Assembly (NCBI GenBank): GCA_049671745.1
Contig: JBATVL010000059.1
Coordinates: 62,001-126,000, forward strand
Length of the DNA stretch: 64,000 nt
Source of the DNA: SNAP01 sp049671745
GTDB taxonomy: Bacteria > Bacteroidota > Bacteroidia > Bacteroidales > Marinifilaceae
Direction: 5' to 3'
Shown: piece by piece, positions 49,798-59,627 of the stretch
Position numbering within the stretch: the first letter of the stretch is position 1
Layout of the letters: each line of letters begins with the position of its first letter
Notes under the pieces: model-generated
Databases searched by the model: none
Told to the model about the DNA's origin: nothing
Seen by the model: only the letters and a program-made list of their open reading frames with translations
Program-made: the position numbers and the translations under genes

Positions 49798-50442
49798 CTA
49801 CATAAATAGTGTTGGTAATAAATTGATTGAAGCGTGTAATAGAATACTATATTTTATGCCATAAGATATTCTTGTATATCCCAGAATAACACCCATAGAG
49901 ATATAAGGCAGAACCATAATAGGATAAAGATAGTAATGTATAGATGCCAAGTCTGGATATTTTCCAATATGCATAAAACCAAATGCGAAGAAGGAAATAT
50001 AGGTGAAATATTTATAATACTTCTGAAAAAACATAGGCTTTAATTTACTGATGATTACACTTGTAACTAAGATTATTGCTGAAAGTATAACAGGAAGAAC
50101 AATAATATTACTGCTTAATGTTTTATGTACCATAAGAACTAAAACTATTAATGCACCAGCAATACTTAATTGAAAATTATATTTGCCTTTTTTAAGCCAT
50201 AGTCTAAACGAGATCTCTTCTATAATTGGACCTAATATTACAATTAATATAAATTTCTGATAATAACAGAGGTTATTTATAGTTGTTGCAGGAGGGAGTT
50301 TTGTAATAAATAATGTTACTATTGATCCCGTTACTATATTTAGTAATTCTATAACAAAATATAGTTTTAAAAAAATATTAATAGTTATATCCTTGTATTC
50401 GTCTGTTTGTTTTGGAAAGATAATATTACTTATTATTGACAT
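49798..50442 (-). CDS. CPBP-family intramembrane protease
   Basis: The 214-residue membrane protein has an intact motif 1 (E75-E76-I-S-F-R80), motif 2 FGFMHIGKY and motif 3 LHASINL, so it should be a working CPBP glutamic protease. It is a paralogue of the protein at 48464-49114, sharing order and motifs but not close sequence. About 160 bp of AT-rich sequence with no recognised feature separates it from the DUF3592 gene. Confidence 0.82.
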   Translation of the reverse strand: MSIISNIIFPKQTDEYKDITINIFLKLYFVIELLNIVTGSIVTLFITKLPPATTINNLCYYQKFILIVILGPIIEEISFRLWLKKGKYNFQLSIAGALIVLVLMVHKTLSSNIIVLPVILSAIILVTSVIISKLKPMFFQKYYKYFTYISFFAFGFMHIGKYPDLASIHYYLYPIMVLPYISMGVILGYTRISYGIKYSILLHASINLLPTLFM

Positions 50443-50618
50443 TGTGTTAAAGTTTAAAAAGGAAATGTAATATGTTTTGACAAATATACTCTTTATGTTT
50501 TGTTTATTTATTATTGTTTACCTGAAGTCGACTATTTAAAGATTATAGTTATATTTAAATATTATAAGCTTTATAATTTGTATAAAGTGACCACGTATAA
50601 TCTATTTAATATTTAGCT

Positions 50619-52046
50619 ATGAAGAAGCTTTTCTTTTATTTGACTTTTTTATTATTCTCTTTATCTCTTTTTGCACAAGAGCAAGATACTCTCGTACAAG
50701 ATGTAAAACAAGACTCTGTTTCCGCCAAAAAGAAAGATCTAGTCTATCGTTTTAATATTCGTAGAGAAATTGGTCCGGCTATATGGAGACAAACAAAGCA
50801 GGCTTTTGAGGAAGCCAAAGAGTTGAAGGCTGATTATTTTGTGATAAATATGAATACTTATGGTGGGGCAGTGGTTCAGGCTGATTCTATACGTACTACA
50901 ATTCTTAATGCTCCTATGCCAGTTTTTGTATTGATAGATAATAATGCGGCTTCTGCGGGTGCTCTTATCTCTATTGCTTGTGATAAGATTTATATGCGTA
51001 AAGGTGCGAATATAGGTGCTGCTACTGTGGTTAATCAAACAGGAGCTGCTATGCCTGATAAGTATCAATCTTACATGCGTTCTATTATGCGATCTACTTG
51101 TGAGGCTCAAGGAAAAGATACAATTATAAATGGTCAAGATACTATTTTTAGATATAAAAGAAATCCTTTAATTGCTGAGGCTATGGTTGATCAGCGTCTT
51201 GCTGTGAAAGGTATAATTGATACCTCTAAGGTTCTAACTTTTACTCCTGCAGAGGCTATTAAAAATGGTTTTTGTGATGGTATGGCTGAAGATATTCCAA
51301 GTATGCTTAAAGCGGAGAATGTTGAGGATTATGAGCTTGCTGAGTATAGAGCTTCTGGCGTTGAGAATATTATTGGTTTACTTGTTAATCCTATTGCTCA
51401 GGGCATTCTAATAATGATAATTATAGGAGGTATTTATTTCGAATTTCAAACTCCAGGTATAGGATTTCCTATTGCTGCTTCTGCTTTAGCTGCTATTGTT
51501 TATTTTTCTCCATTGTATTTAGAGGGCTTAGCGGCAAACTATGAGGTGATAATTTTCGTAATAGGTGTGGTGCTGCTTGCCGCAGAGATATTTGTGATTC
51601 CTGGATTTGGAGTGGCTGGGGTTTTGGGTATTCTTGGCATAGTCACCGGATTGGCTTTGGCTATGGTTGATAATTATGGTTTTAACTTCGAGGCTAGCGA
51701 TGCTGAATTAGTGTTTAGAGCTTTTGGAATTGTATTTGTTTCGTCTTTTGCTTCTTTCGTATGCTCTCTTTATTTGAGTAAGAAACTTTTAGATAATAGG
51801 AAGTTAGCTTTTGCTTTGTATGCTGAGCAGAGCCTGGAAGATGGATATGTAGGTGTTGATTTATCTTTTTATGAGATGATAGGAAAAGAGGGTTTGGCAC
51901 AAACAGATCTTAGACCATCAGGTAAAGTAGTTGTTGATACAATTACTTATGATGCTATGAGTGTGCATTCTACCTTTATTGATAAAAACTCTAAAATAAA
52001 AGTGATTAGATTTGAGACTGGCCAGCTTTATGTTGAAAAGATATAA
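50619..52046 (+). CDS. nfeD: NfeD-family membrane serine protease
   Basis: The 475 residues have a signal peptide (MKKLFFYLTFLLFSLSLFAQ), a ClpP-class protease domain with MNTYGGAVVQAD and the catalytic serine in NNAASAGALIS, four to five central membrane helices (IAQGILIMIIIGGIYFEFQTPG onward) and a C-terminal NfeDC OB-fold ending in VIRFETGQLYVEK. Long NfeD proteins cleave stomatin-like partners and influence membrane quality. It leads a run of six tightly packed housekeeping genes. Confidence 0.9.
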   Translation: MKKLFFYLTFLLFSLSLFAQEQDTLVQDVKQDSVSAKKKDLVYRFNIRREIGPAIWRQTKQAFEEAKELKADYFVINMNTYGGAVVQADSIRTTILNAPMPVFVLIDNNAASAGALISIACDKIYMRKGANIGAATVVNQTGAAMPDKYQSYMRSIMRSTCEAQGKDTIINGQDTIFRYKRNPLIAEAMVDQRLAVKGIIDTSKVLTFTPAEAIKNGFCDGMAEDIPSMLKAENVEDYELAEYRASGVENIIGLLVNPIAQGILIMIIIGGIYFEFQTPGIGFPIAASALAAIVYFSPLYLEGLAANYEVIIFVIGVVLLAAEIFVIPGFGVAGVLGILGIVTGLALAMVDNYGFNFEASDAELVFRAFGIVFVSSFASFVCSLYLSKKLLDNRKLAFALYAEQSLEDGYVGVDLSFYEMIGKEGLAQTDLRPSGKVVVDTITYDAMSVHSTFIDKNSKIKVIRFETGQLYVEKI

Positions 52047-52069
52047 GATTGTATAATTAATTTAAGTTT

Positions 52070-52780
52070 ATGAATTGGGATTTTTTGAATGATATAGTGA
52101 ATTCTAACGATATTAGTTTTGAAGTTACTGTGTTTAGACTTGCTCTTAGTTTTTTGGCTGGTGCACTTGTTGGTGCTGACAGGCAAAAACGTATGCATCC
52201 TGCTGGTTTGCGTACTCATACTCTTATTTGTATGGGGGCTACTCTAGTTATGATTATCTCTATTTATATTCCTCAGACATTTATAGATTTTCGTAATGGC
52301 GACCCTGGGCGTATTGCTGCTCAGGCTGTTTCTGGTATTGGTTTTCTGGGTGCTGGTGCTATTATTAAATTTGGGGCAAATGTACGTGGTTTGACTACTG
52401 CAGCTTCTATTTGGCTTATATCTACTGTTGGTTTGGCTATTGGTTGCGGTTTGTATCTTACGTCTTTTGTGTGTTTGATGTTTATCTTGTTTATTTTAAA
52501 AGGACTAGATTTTTTAGAGAAACGTTTGTTCTCTGTAACAATTCTTAAATCTTTTATTATTGAAGTTAAGGGTGATGTGCATGATAAAGAGTTGTTTACG
52601 TCACTTTTTGAGGCCTGCAAAATAAAGATATTGAATACAGATATTTCATATTCTATTGAAAAAGATATTAAAGTGTATAACTTTGCATTAGAACTTTCGG
52701 ATAAAGTTGATTTGGAAGAACTCGGTAGAGCTATTGGTCTTAAGAGAGGATTTATTAGCTATAAGATGTTATCACTATAG
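52070..52780 (+). CDS. MgtC/SapB-family membrane protein
   Basis: The 236 residues show the MgtC core: RLALSFLAGALVGADRQ, HPAGLRTHTLICMGATLVMIIS, DPGRIAAQAVSGIGFLGAG-type and VRGLTTAASIWLISTVGLAIG, all nearly perfect. A C-terminal ACT-like cytosolic domain (ILKSFIIEVKGDVHDKELF) follows. MgtC proteins affect magnesium or membrane-energy homeostasis; the exact role here is open. Confidence 0.9.
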   Translation: MNWDFLNDIVNSNDISFEVTVFRLALSFLAGALVGADRQKRMHPAGLRTHTLICMGATLVMIISIYIPQTFIDFRNGDPGRIAAQAVSGIGFLGAGAIIKFGANVRGLTTAASIWLISTVGLAIGCGLYLTSFVCLMFILFILKGLDFLEKRLFSVTILKSFIIEVKGDVHDKELFTSLFEACKIKILNTDISYSIEKDIKVYNFALELSDKVDLEELGRAIGLKRGFISYKMLSL

Positions 52781-52791
52781 ATTAAAATATT

Positions 52792-53490
52792 ATGGAAAAA
52801 AGGAAATTAGTTATTGCTGTTGATGGTCATTCTTCATCGGGAAAAAGTACTCTGGCTAAGGATTTTGCTAAGGAATTGGAATATGCTTTTATAGATACTG
52901 GGGCTATGTATAGAACAGTGAGTCTTGCTGCTTCTAGAGCTGGTGTTTTCGGTGAGAATAATGAACTGAATCTTCCCCTTTTAAAAGAAATTGTTGAGAA
53001 TATAGATATAAAATTTACATATAATAGAGAGCTTAAAAAATCTCAAACTTATCTTGATGGTGAACTTGTTGAGGATGAGATTCGTTCTTTAGAGGTTTCT
53101 AATAAGGTGAGTTATGTTGCTGCTGTTTCTTTTGTGCGTTCACGTTTAGTTGATTTGCAGAGATCTATGGGTGAAGAGGCTGGAGTTATCATGGATGGTA
53201 GAGATATTGGAACGGTTGTTTTTCCAAATGCTGATATTAAACTTTTTGTTACTGCTGATGTTGCTATTAGAGCTGAAAGAAGATATAAAGAATTGAAACT
53301 TAAGGGTGAAGATGTGAGTCTTCAGGATATTATTGATAATGTTAAGCAGCGTGATTATATAGATGAGAATAGAGATGAGAGTCCTCTTAAAAAGGCCGAT
53401 GATGCTATTCTTCTTGATACTGGTAAAATGACTCGTGAAAGTCAACTTGACTGGCTTATGAAGATTGTTGAAGAAAAGTTAGAAAAATAA
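52792..53490 (+). CDS. cmk: Cytidylate kinase
   Basis: The 232 residues carry the P-loop DGHSSSGKSTLAKDFAKEL, the CMP-binding DTGAMYRTVSL and MDGRDIGTVVFPNADIKLFVTA, and the lid with RAERRYKELKLKGE. It phosphorylates CMP and dCMP. It begins 11 bp after the MgtC gene and ends 5 bp before ispH. Confidence 0.95.
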   Translation: MEKRKLVIAVDGHSSSGKSTLAKDFAKELEYAFIDTGAMYRTVSLAASRAGVFGENNELNLPLLKEIVENIDIKFTYNRELKKSQTYLDGELVEDEIRSLEVSNKVSYVAAVSFVRSRLVDLQRSMGEEAGVIMDGRDIGTVVFPNADIKLFVTADVAIRAERRYKELKLKGEDVSLQDIIDNVKQRDYIDENRDESPLKKADDAILLDTGKMTRESQLDWLMKIVEEKLEK

Positions 53491-53495
53491 ATTAT

Positions 53496-54356
53496 ATGAG
53501 AGTTGAAATAGATCCTAATTCAGGCTTTTGTTTCGGTGTGGTGAATGCTATTAATAAAGCTGAGGAATATCTTAAAGAGGGTGAAAGCCTATATTGTATT
53601 GGTGATATTGTGCATAATGCCCATGAAGTTGAGCGTCTAAAAAAGGAGGGGTTAAAAACTATTGATCATGATGAATTTGAAAAGATTCATGATTGTAAGG
53701 TCTTGCTTAGGGCTCATGGAGAACCCCCTTTGACTTACGAGATTGCTAAAAAAAATAATATTGAAATCATTGATGCTTCTTGTCCTGTTGTTTTAAATCT
53801 TCAAAAAAGAATTCTTAAAGCTTGGGAAGAGGGTAAAAAAGATAATGTTCAAATTGTTATTTATGGTAAGAAGGGACATGCTGAGGTAAATGGTCTTGTT
53901 GGTCAGACGAACGGAGAAGCTATAGTTCTTGAGAAATTAGAGGATGCAAATTCTTTAGATTTTACTCGTCCAATTTGCCTTTTCTCGCAGACAACTAAGC
54001 CTCTTTCGGGTTTTGAACTGCTTTCAAGCTACATAAAGGAGAAAACTAAGAGCTCTATTCGCATTTTCGATACCGTTTGCAGAAAGGTTTCTAATAGAAT
54101 TCCCGAGCTTAGAGAATTCGCTAAAAGTCACGACCTCATTATGTTTGTGAGTGGAGCCAAGAGTTCTAACGGGAAAATGCTTTTTAATATATGTCGCGAA
54201 GAGAATAAAAACACTATCTTTATACAAGGCGCAGAGGAGATAAATCTTGCCCTTTTAGAGGGTGCAGAATTTGTTGGAATCTGTGGTGCAACTTCCACTC
54301 CTCGTTGGGTTATGGACGAGGTGTATGAGAAGATTTGTAAAGCGAATAACATATAA
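53496..54356 (+). CDS. ispH: 4-hydroxy-3-methylbut-2-enyl diphosphate reductase
   Basis: The 286 residues have the three Fe-S cysteines in GFCFGVVNAI (Cys12), IDASCPVV and FDTVCRKVSNR, and the conserved ICGATSTPRWVMDEV end. It is the last step of the MEP isoprenoid pathway, yielding IPP and DMAPP. Directly between cmk and pfkA as in many Bacteroidetes. Confidence 0.95.
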   Translation: MRVEIDPNSGFCFGVVNAINKAEEYLKEGESLYCIGDIVHNAHEVERLKKEGLKTIDHDEFEKIHDCKVLLRAHGEPPLTYEIAKKNNIEIIDASCPVVLNLQKRILKAWEEGKKDNVQIVIYGKKGHAEVNGLVGQTNGEAIVLEKLEDANSLDFTRPICLFSQTTKPLSGFELLSSYIKEKTKSSIRIFDTVCRKVSNRIPELREFAKSHDLIMFVSGAKSSNGKMLFNICREENKNTIFIQGAEEINLALLEGAEFVGICGATSTPRWVMDEVYEKICKANNI

Positions 54357-54367
54357 TTAGAATAAAT

Positions 54368-55348
54368 ATGAGGGAAATTAAAAAAGTAGGAGTACTTACC
54401 TCTGGTGGAGATGCTCCCGGGATGAATGCGGCTCTTAGAGCGGTAGTGCGTGCAGCAATATATAATGGGCTTAAGCCTTATGCTATATTTGAGGGGTATC
54501 AGGGATTGATAGATAATAATATTAAATTGATGAAGTCTCACGATGTGAGCAACATCATTCAAAGAGGTGGTACTATTCTTAAATCTGCTAGATGTCAAGA
54601 GTTTAGAACTGTTGAAGGTAGAGCTAAAGCTGCTAAGACACTTAAAGATAGAGGTATAGATGCTCTTATCGTTATTGGTGGTGATGGTACATTTACTGGA
54701 GCTAGTCTTTTTACTCAAGAGTGCGATATTCCTGTAATTGGAATACCTGGTACTATTGATAATGATCTTTACGGTACTGATTGTACTATTGGATATGATA
54801 CTGCAATTAATACAGTTGTTGAAGCTGTTGATAAGATTCGTGATACTGCTAGTGCTCACAATAGATTATTCTTTATTGAGGTAATGGGCCGTGATGCTGG
54901 TTTTATTGCTCTTCGTTCTGCTATTGCTTGTGGTGCTGAAGCTGTCTTGATTCCTGAGATTAAAACTCATGTTCAAGATCTTGAAGAGTATATTTCTAAT
55001 GGTTATAAAGCTCATAAATCAAGTGGTATTGTTATTGTGGCTGAAGGCGACAAGAATGGTGGTGCTTATTTAATAGCTGAACAAATAAATAAAGATAGAC
55101 CTGATTTTGACATTCGTGTTACTGTTTTAGGTCATATCCAACGTGGTGGTTCTCCTTCGGCTTTCGATAGAGTTTTAGCTTCTCGTTTGGGTGTTGCTGC
55201 TGTTGATGCTCTTTTAGAGGATCAAAAATCTGTTATGGTTGGACTTGTAAACAGCGTTGTTGTTCATGTTCCTTTTAATAGAGCTATTAAAAATTCTAAA
55301 CATGTTAATGAGTCATTAATTGCTCTTAATAAAATTTTATCGATATAA
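54368..55348 (+). CDS. pfkA: ATP-dependent 6-phosphofructokinase
   Basis: The 326 residues match bacterial PfkA in length. Motifs are SGGDAPGMNAALRAVVR, IGGDGTFTGA (Gly after GGD favours ATP rather than pyrophosphate), the catalytic PGTIDNDL, and MGRDAGFIAL. The C-terminal effector half includes GHIQRGGSPSAFDRVLASRLG. It commits fructose-6-phosphate to glycolysis. Confidence 0.95.
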   Translation: MREIKKVGVLTSGGDAPGMNAALRAVVRAAIYNGLKPYAIFEGYQGLIDNNIKLMKSHDVSNIIQRGGTILKSARCQEFRTVEGRAKAAKTLKDRGIDALIVIGGDGTFTGASLFTQECDIPVIGIPGTIDNDLYGTDCTIGYDTAINTVVEAVDKIRDTASAHNRLFFIEVMGRDAGFIALRSAIACGAEAVLIPEIKTHVQDLEEYISNGYKAHKSSGIVIVAEGDKNGGAYLIAEQINKDRPDFDIRVTVLGHIQRGGSPSAFDRVLASRLGVAAVDALLEDQKSVMVGLVNSVVVHVPFNRAIKNSKHVNESLIALNKILSI

Positions 55349-55360
55349 TTCTTCATTTGA

Positions 55361-57814
55361 ATGCTTTATGCAGATATAATTCTACCATTTCCATTAGGTG
55401 ATTATTTCACCTATGGAATACCAGAAAATATCGAGAACTCTGTTGCTGTAGGCAAGAGGGTTCTTGTACCTTTTGGGGCTAAGCATTTCTATACTGGCTT
55501 AGTTCGTAAAATACATTCCAATAAACCTCAGAACTATGAGGTAAAGAATATTCTTCTTGTTCTTGATAATAAACCTATATTCGATGATAATCACTTGCGC
55601 TTGCAAGATTGGATTATGTCGTATTATATGTCTTCTCCTGGTGATGTTTTTAAGGCTTCTGTTCCTTCTGGTATGCGTCTTGAATCACATACTAATATCT
55701 TTCTTAAGAATGAGAATTTCTCGTCCTTAGGTTTAAATGATAAGGAATTAATTATCTGTAATAAACTTCTTAATGCCTCTAATGTCTCTATTAATGATGT
55801 TAATGAATATGTGGATTTGAAGAATGCTATGCCTTATGTGCAATCTCTTATGCATAAAGGAATTGTGGATATAGAGGAGAAGGTGAGTGCTAGATATAAG
55901 GAGAAGAAAAATAAGTATGTACGTTTGTGTGCTAATCTTTCGGAGTGTGAGATTTCTGCTTTTATGGATTCTCTTTCTAGAGCTAAAGCCCAACAAAAAG
56001 TTTTACTTACATATCTTAATTTGTCGCAGAGATTTATTTCTTCACAAGAGAATATTGTGTTGCAATCTGAGCTTCTTAAGATTTCTTCTTCTACATCATC
56101 TGCTCTTAAGGCTTTGTGTGATAAGAATATACTTGAAGTTTATACAGAAACAGTTAGTCGTTTAGATAATTTTAAAGGGGAAGTGAAACCTTTGCATATT
56201 CTTAGTCCTGATCAGCATAATGCTTATGATGAGATTGAACAGGCTTTTAAAGAAAAAGATAGTGTGCTTTTGCATGGGGTTACTTCTTCTGGTAAAACAG
56301 AGGTTTATACACATCTTATTAATAAATGTATTAAAGAGGGTAAACAGGTTTTGTATCTCTTGCCTGAGATTTCTTTAACTACACAGATTACTCAGCGTCT
56401 ACAGTCTTTCTTTGGTGATGAGCTTGCTGTTTATCATTCTAAATTCTCTAATAATGAGAGAGTGGAGATTTGGAATAGACTTAAGTCCGATAATCCTTAT
56501 AAATTAGTGTTAGGAGTGCGTTCTTCTTTGTTTTTGCCTTTTAATAATCTTGGACTTATTATTATTGATGAGGAGCATGAGGCTTCTTTTAAACAACAAA
56601 ATCCAGCTCCTCGTTATAATGCTCGAGATGCTGCTCTTGTTTTGGCTAATATATATGGTGCTAAATGTTTACTTGGTTCGGCTACTCCTTCTATAGAGTC
56701 GGCTTTTAATGCCCATAAAAAGAAATATGGATACGTTAAACTTGATAAGAGATATTCGGGAATTCAGATGCCTGAGATTCTTATTTCTGATTTGGCAAGA
56801 GCACGTTTTACTAAGAGCATGAAGGGTGTACTTGCACCTGCTCTTTTTTCTGAAATTACTAAAGCTTTGCATAATGGTAAACAAGTTATTCTTTTTCAAA
56901 ATAGAAGGGGATATGCTTCATATGTACAGTGTTATCAGTGTGCTCAGGTTGTTAAATGTAAGTTTTGTGACGTGAGTCTAACTTACCATAAATATGATAA
57001 TAAGCTTATTTGTCATCATTGTGGTTTTTCTCAGGATATGCTTCACACTTGTCCTTCTTGTGATACTCAGAACTTGGCTATAAAGGGTTTTGGTACTGAG
57101 AGAATAGAGGAGGATTTGGCTAAATATTTTCCTGATTATAAGGTCTCTCGTATGGATCTGGATACGGCTAGTACTAAGCGTAAGTTGGATTCTATTATTG
57201 AACGCTTTCAGGATAAGAAGATAGATATCCTTGTTGGTACTCAGATGCTTACTAAGGGTTTGGATTTTGATAATCTTGCTTTGGTTGGAGTTCTTGATGC
57301 CGATTCTTTATTGAATTTCCCTGATTTCCGTTCTTATGAGAGAGCTTATCAATTGCTTGCTCAGGTGTCTGGTAGAGCTGGTCGTAGAGGTGAAAGAGGT
57401 AAGGTTATTATACAAACTAGTCAGGTAGATAATCCTATTCTGAAGTACGTTATTGATAATGATTACTCGGCTCTTTATAAGTCGCAAATTAAAGAACGTA
57501 AAGAGTTTATTTATCCTCCATTTTATAAGATGATAGAGATAAATATGAAACATATTGATCCTCGTTTGCTTAATCATTTTTCTTTTGAATTGGCAATGAG
57601 ATTAAGAAAAATTTTTGGTATCAGAGTTTTTGGTCCACATGAACCGCTTATTTCTAAGGTTTATAAATCATATATACGTACCATTTTATTGAAGATAGAA
57701 ACAAAGAGTTCCTTGTTTAAAGCAAAGACTATTTTGCATAAAGAGACAAAGGATATTTTATCTGAAAAGAGATTCTCTAAGATTATATTGACTTTTGATG
57801 TAGATCCTATGTAA
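55361..57814 (+). CDS. priA: Primosomal protein N' (PriA helicase)
   Basis: The 817 residues have the N-terminal fork-binding domain (LPFPLGDYFTYGIP), Walker A LHGVTSSGKTEVY, DEEHEASFKQ (DEEH box), an inserted zinc domain with eight cysteines (CYQCAQVVKCKFC... HHCGFS... CPSCD) and helicase motifs V-VI (LVGTQMLTKGLDF, QVSGRAGRRGERG). It restarts replication at stalled forks. It begins 12 bp after pfkA and ends the six-gene run. Confidence 0.96.
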   Translation: MLYADIILPFPLGDYFTYGIPENIENSVAVGKRVLVPFGAKHFYTGLVRKIHSNKPQNYEVKNILLVLDNKPIFDDNHLRLQDWIMSYYMSSPGDVFKASVPSGMRLESHTNIFLKNENFSSLGLNDKELIICNKLLNASNVSINDVNEYVDLKNAMPYVQSLMHKGIVDIEEKVSARYKEKKNKYVRLCANLSECEISAFMDSLSRAKAQQKVLLTYLNLSQRFISSQENIVLQSELLKISSSTSSALKALCDKNILEVYTETVSRLDNFKGEVKPLHILSPDQHNAYDEIEQAFKEKDSVLLHGVTSSGKTEVYTHLINKCIKEGKQVLYLLPEISLTTQITQRLQSFFGDELAVYHSKFSNNERVEIWNRLKSDNPYKLVLGVRSSLFLPFNNLGLIIIDEEHEASFKQQNPAPRYNARDAALVLANIYGAKCLLGSATPSIESAFNAHKKKYGYVKLDKRYSGIQMPEILISDLARARFTKSMKGVLAPALFSEITKALHNGKQVILFQNRRGYASYVQCYQCAQVVKCKFCDVSLTYHKYDNKLICHHCGFSQDMLHTCPSCDTQNLAIKGFGTERIEEDLAKYFPDYKVSRMDLDTASTKRKLDSIIERFQDKKIDILVGTQMLTKGLDFDNLALVGVLDADSLLNFPDFRSYERAYQLLAQVSGRAGRRGERGKVIIQTSQVDNPILKYVIDNDYSALYKSQIKERKEFIYPPFYKMIEINMKHIDPRLLNHFSFELAMRLRKIFGIRVFGPHEPLISKVYKSYIRTILLKIETKSSLFKAKTILHKETKDILSEKRFSKIILTFDVDPM

Positions 57815-57898
57815 CTTATTTTCTTAATAAGTGTATTAAACATATCTTAAATACGTTAGATTGTTGTATTTTTACATTTATAATCAATTGTCTATTCT

Positions 57899-58684
57899 AT
57901 GTCTAAAGTAATTGCCTTTGCAAATCAAAAAGGAGGAGTAGGAAAAACTACCTCAGCTATTAATCTTGCCACAAGTCTTGCTGTCTTAGAAAAGAGAGTT
58001 CTTTTGGTGGATGCTGATCCTCAAGCAAACACTACTTCTAGTTTCGGATTTGATATAGAAAAACTAGATAATACTTTGTATGAGTGTATTGTTGAATCTG
58101 TATCTATTAAAACTGCCATTCTAAAAACTGAAATAAATAACCTTCATATTCTACCCTCTAATATTGATCTTGTTGGAGCTGAGATTGAAATGCTTGATCG
58201 TAAAGATAGAGAGTTTGTTCTTAAGAAACTTATTTATGATGTGAGAGATGAGTATGATTTTATTCTAATTGACTGTTCTCCTTCATTGGGTTTGATCACT
58301 GTCAATGTGTTAACAGCTTCGGATTCAGTTATTATTCCTGTTCAGTGTGAGTATTTTGCTCTTGAGGGTTTAGGTAAACTCTTAAATACTGTTAAACTTA
58401 TTCAAGCTAGGTTAAATCCGGAACTTAAAATAGAAGGTTTCCTTCTTACTATGTATGACTCTCGCTTAAGACTTTCTAATCAGGTGGTTGCAGAGGTTCG
58501 TAATCACTTTCATGATATGGTTTTTGAGACTGTTATTAAGCGAAATATAAGACTTGGAGAAGCTCCCAGTTTTGGTGTTCCTGTTATTCTTTACGATGCA
58601 GCTAGTGTTGGTGCAAAGAATTATCTATCTTTAGCCAAAGAGGTTATGAAGAAAAATAGTGTGAAAGAAGAAGTTAATTGTTGA
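57899..58684 (+). CDS. parA: Chromosome-partition ATPase ParA/Soj
   Basis: The 261 residues carry the deviant Walker A KGGVGKTTSAINLATSLA, LLVDADPQANTTSSFG, DFILIDCSPSLGLITVN and PVQCEYFALEGLGKLL. It moves origin regions with ParB. The gene starts 84 bp after priA with no recognised promoter box. The order parA-parB-DUF5683-lytic transglycosylase is standard in Bacteroidales. Confidence 0.95.
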   Translation: MSKVIAFANQKGGVGKTTSAINLATSLAVLEKRVLLVDADPQANTTSSFGFDIEKLDNTLYECIVESVSIKTAILKTEINNLHILPSNIDLVGAEIEMLDRKDREFVLKKLIYDVRDEYDFILIDCSPSLGLITVNVLTASDSVIIPVQCEYFALEGLGKLLNTVKLIQARLNPELKIEGFLLTMYDSRLRLSNQVVAEVRNHFHDMVFETVIKRNIRLGEAPSFGVPVILYDAASVGAKNYLSLAKEVMKKNSVKEEVNC

Positions 58685-58695
58685 AAATATAAGCG

Positions 58696-59601
58696 ATGAC
58701 AAAAAAAAACGCATTAGGAAGAGGATTAAGTGCCTTGATTAGCAATGATAAGGGTGATGTTTATTCTGAGGATATCATGGATAATGTATCAAATATAAAT
58801 GATATTGATATTTGTGATATTGTTGCTAATTCTTTTCAACCGCGTACGCAATTTGATAAAGAAGCTCTTGATGAACTTGCTAATTCTATAAAACAAATTG
58901 GTATTGTTCAACCTATTACTGTAAGAGAAATCTCTAATGATAAATTTCAGATTATTGCTGGCGAACGACGCTATAGAGCAGCTGGTCTTATTGGACTAAA
59001 TGCGATACCTGCCTATGTGAGAGTTGCTGCTGATGATGATATGCTTGAACTTTCTCTTGTTGAAAATATTCAAAGAGAGAACCTTGATGCTATAGAGGTC
59101 GCTATTGCTTTTCAAAGACTTATAGATGAATGTAGTCTTACTCAAGAGAAACTTAGCGAGAAAGTGGGGAAGAAAAGAACTACTGTTACTAATTATTTGC
59201 GTCTTCTTAAATTGCCTGCTGAAATACAGCTTGGTGTTAGAGATAAAAAAATTAGTATGGGACATGCTAGGGCTCTTCTTGGTATTGAGGATAGAGAAAC
59301 TCAATTAATGCTATTTGATAAGATTATAATTGGTGAATTGTCTGTTAGAAAGATAGAGGAGCTTGTTAGAGAAATAAATAATCCGGCTCCTGTAGAGAAA
59401 AATGAAAATAATGAAGCCTCTGATAGTGAAAAGTTAATGCTAAATGAGGATTTTAAAGGTTTACAGACTAAATTAGCAAACTTATTTAGTTCTAAAGTTA
59501 AACTTAAGTGTTCTAAAGAGGGAAATGGGAAAATTGTTATTCCTTTTAAGTCTAATGAAGATTTAGAAAGAATTCTTACTGTTTTTGAAGATATAAAATA
59601 G
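58696..59601 (+). CDS. parB: Chromosome-partition protein ParB/Spo0J
   Basis: The 301 residues include the N-terminal ParA-contact peptide (KKNALGRGLSALIS), the CTP-binding region with AGERRYRAAGLIGL and LVENIQRENL, a helix-turn-helix SEKVGKKRTTVTNYLRLLKLP and a C-terminal dimer domain. It binds parS and slides as a CTP-dependent clamp. I looked for parS (TGTTTCACGTGAAACA-like) in the window and saw none. Confidence 0.95.
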   Translation: MTKKNALGRGLSALISNDKGDVYSEDIMDNVSNINDIDICDIVANSFQPRTQFDKEALDELANSIKQIGIVQPITVREISNDKFQIIAGERRYRAAGLIGLNAIPAYVRVAADDDMLELSLVENIQRENLDAIEVAIAFQRLIDECSLTQEKLSEKVGKKRTTVTNYLRLLKLPAEIQLGVRDKKISMGHARALLGIEDRETQLMLFDKIIIGELSVRKIEELVREINNPAPVEKNENNEASDSEKLMLNEDFKGLQTKLANLFSSKVKLKCSKEGNGKIVIPFKSNEDLERILTVFEDIK

Positions 59602-59627
59602 ACAAAAAATAATTTGGGGGACTTGTT

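Noticed and set aside
57830..59610. parS sites near parA/parB
   Set aside because: No sequence close to TGTTTCACGTGAAACA was found here or elsewhere in the window on reading; only unrelated CACGTG-like fragments inside coding genes.
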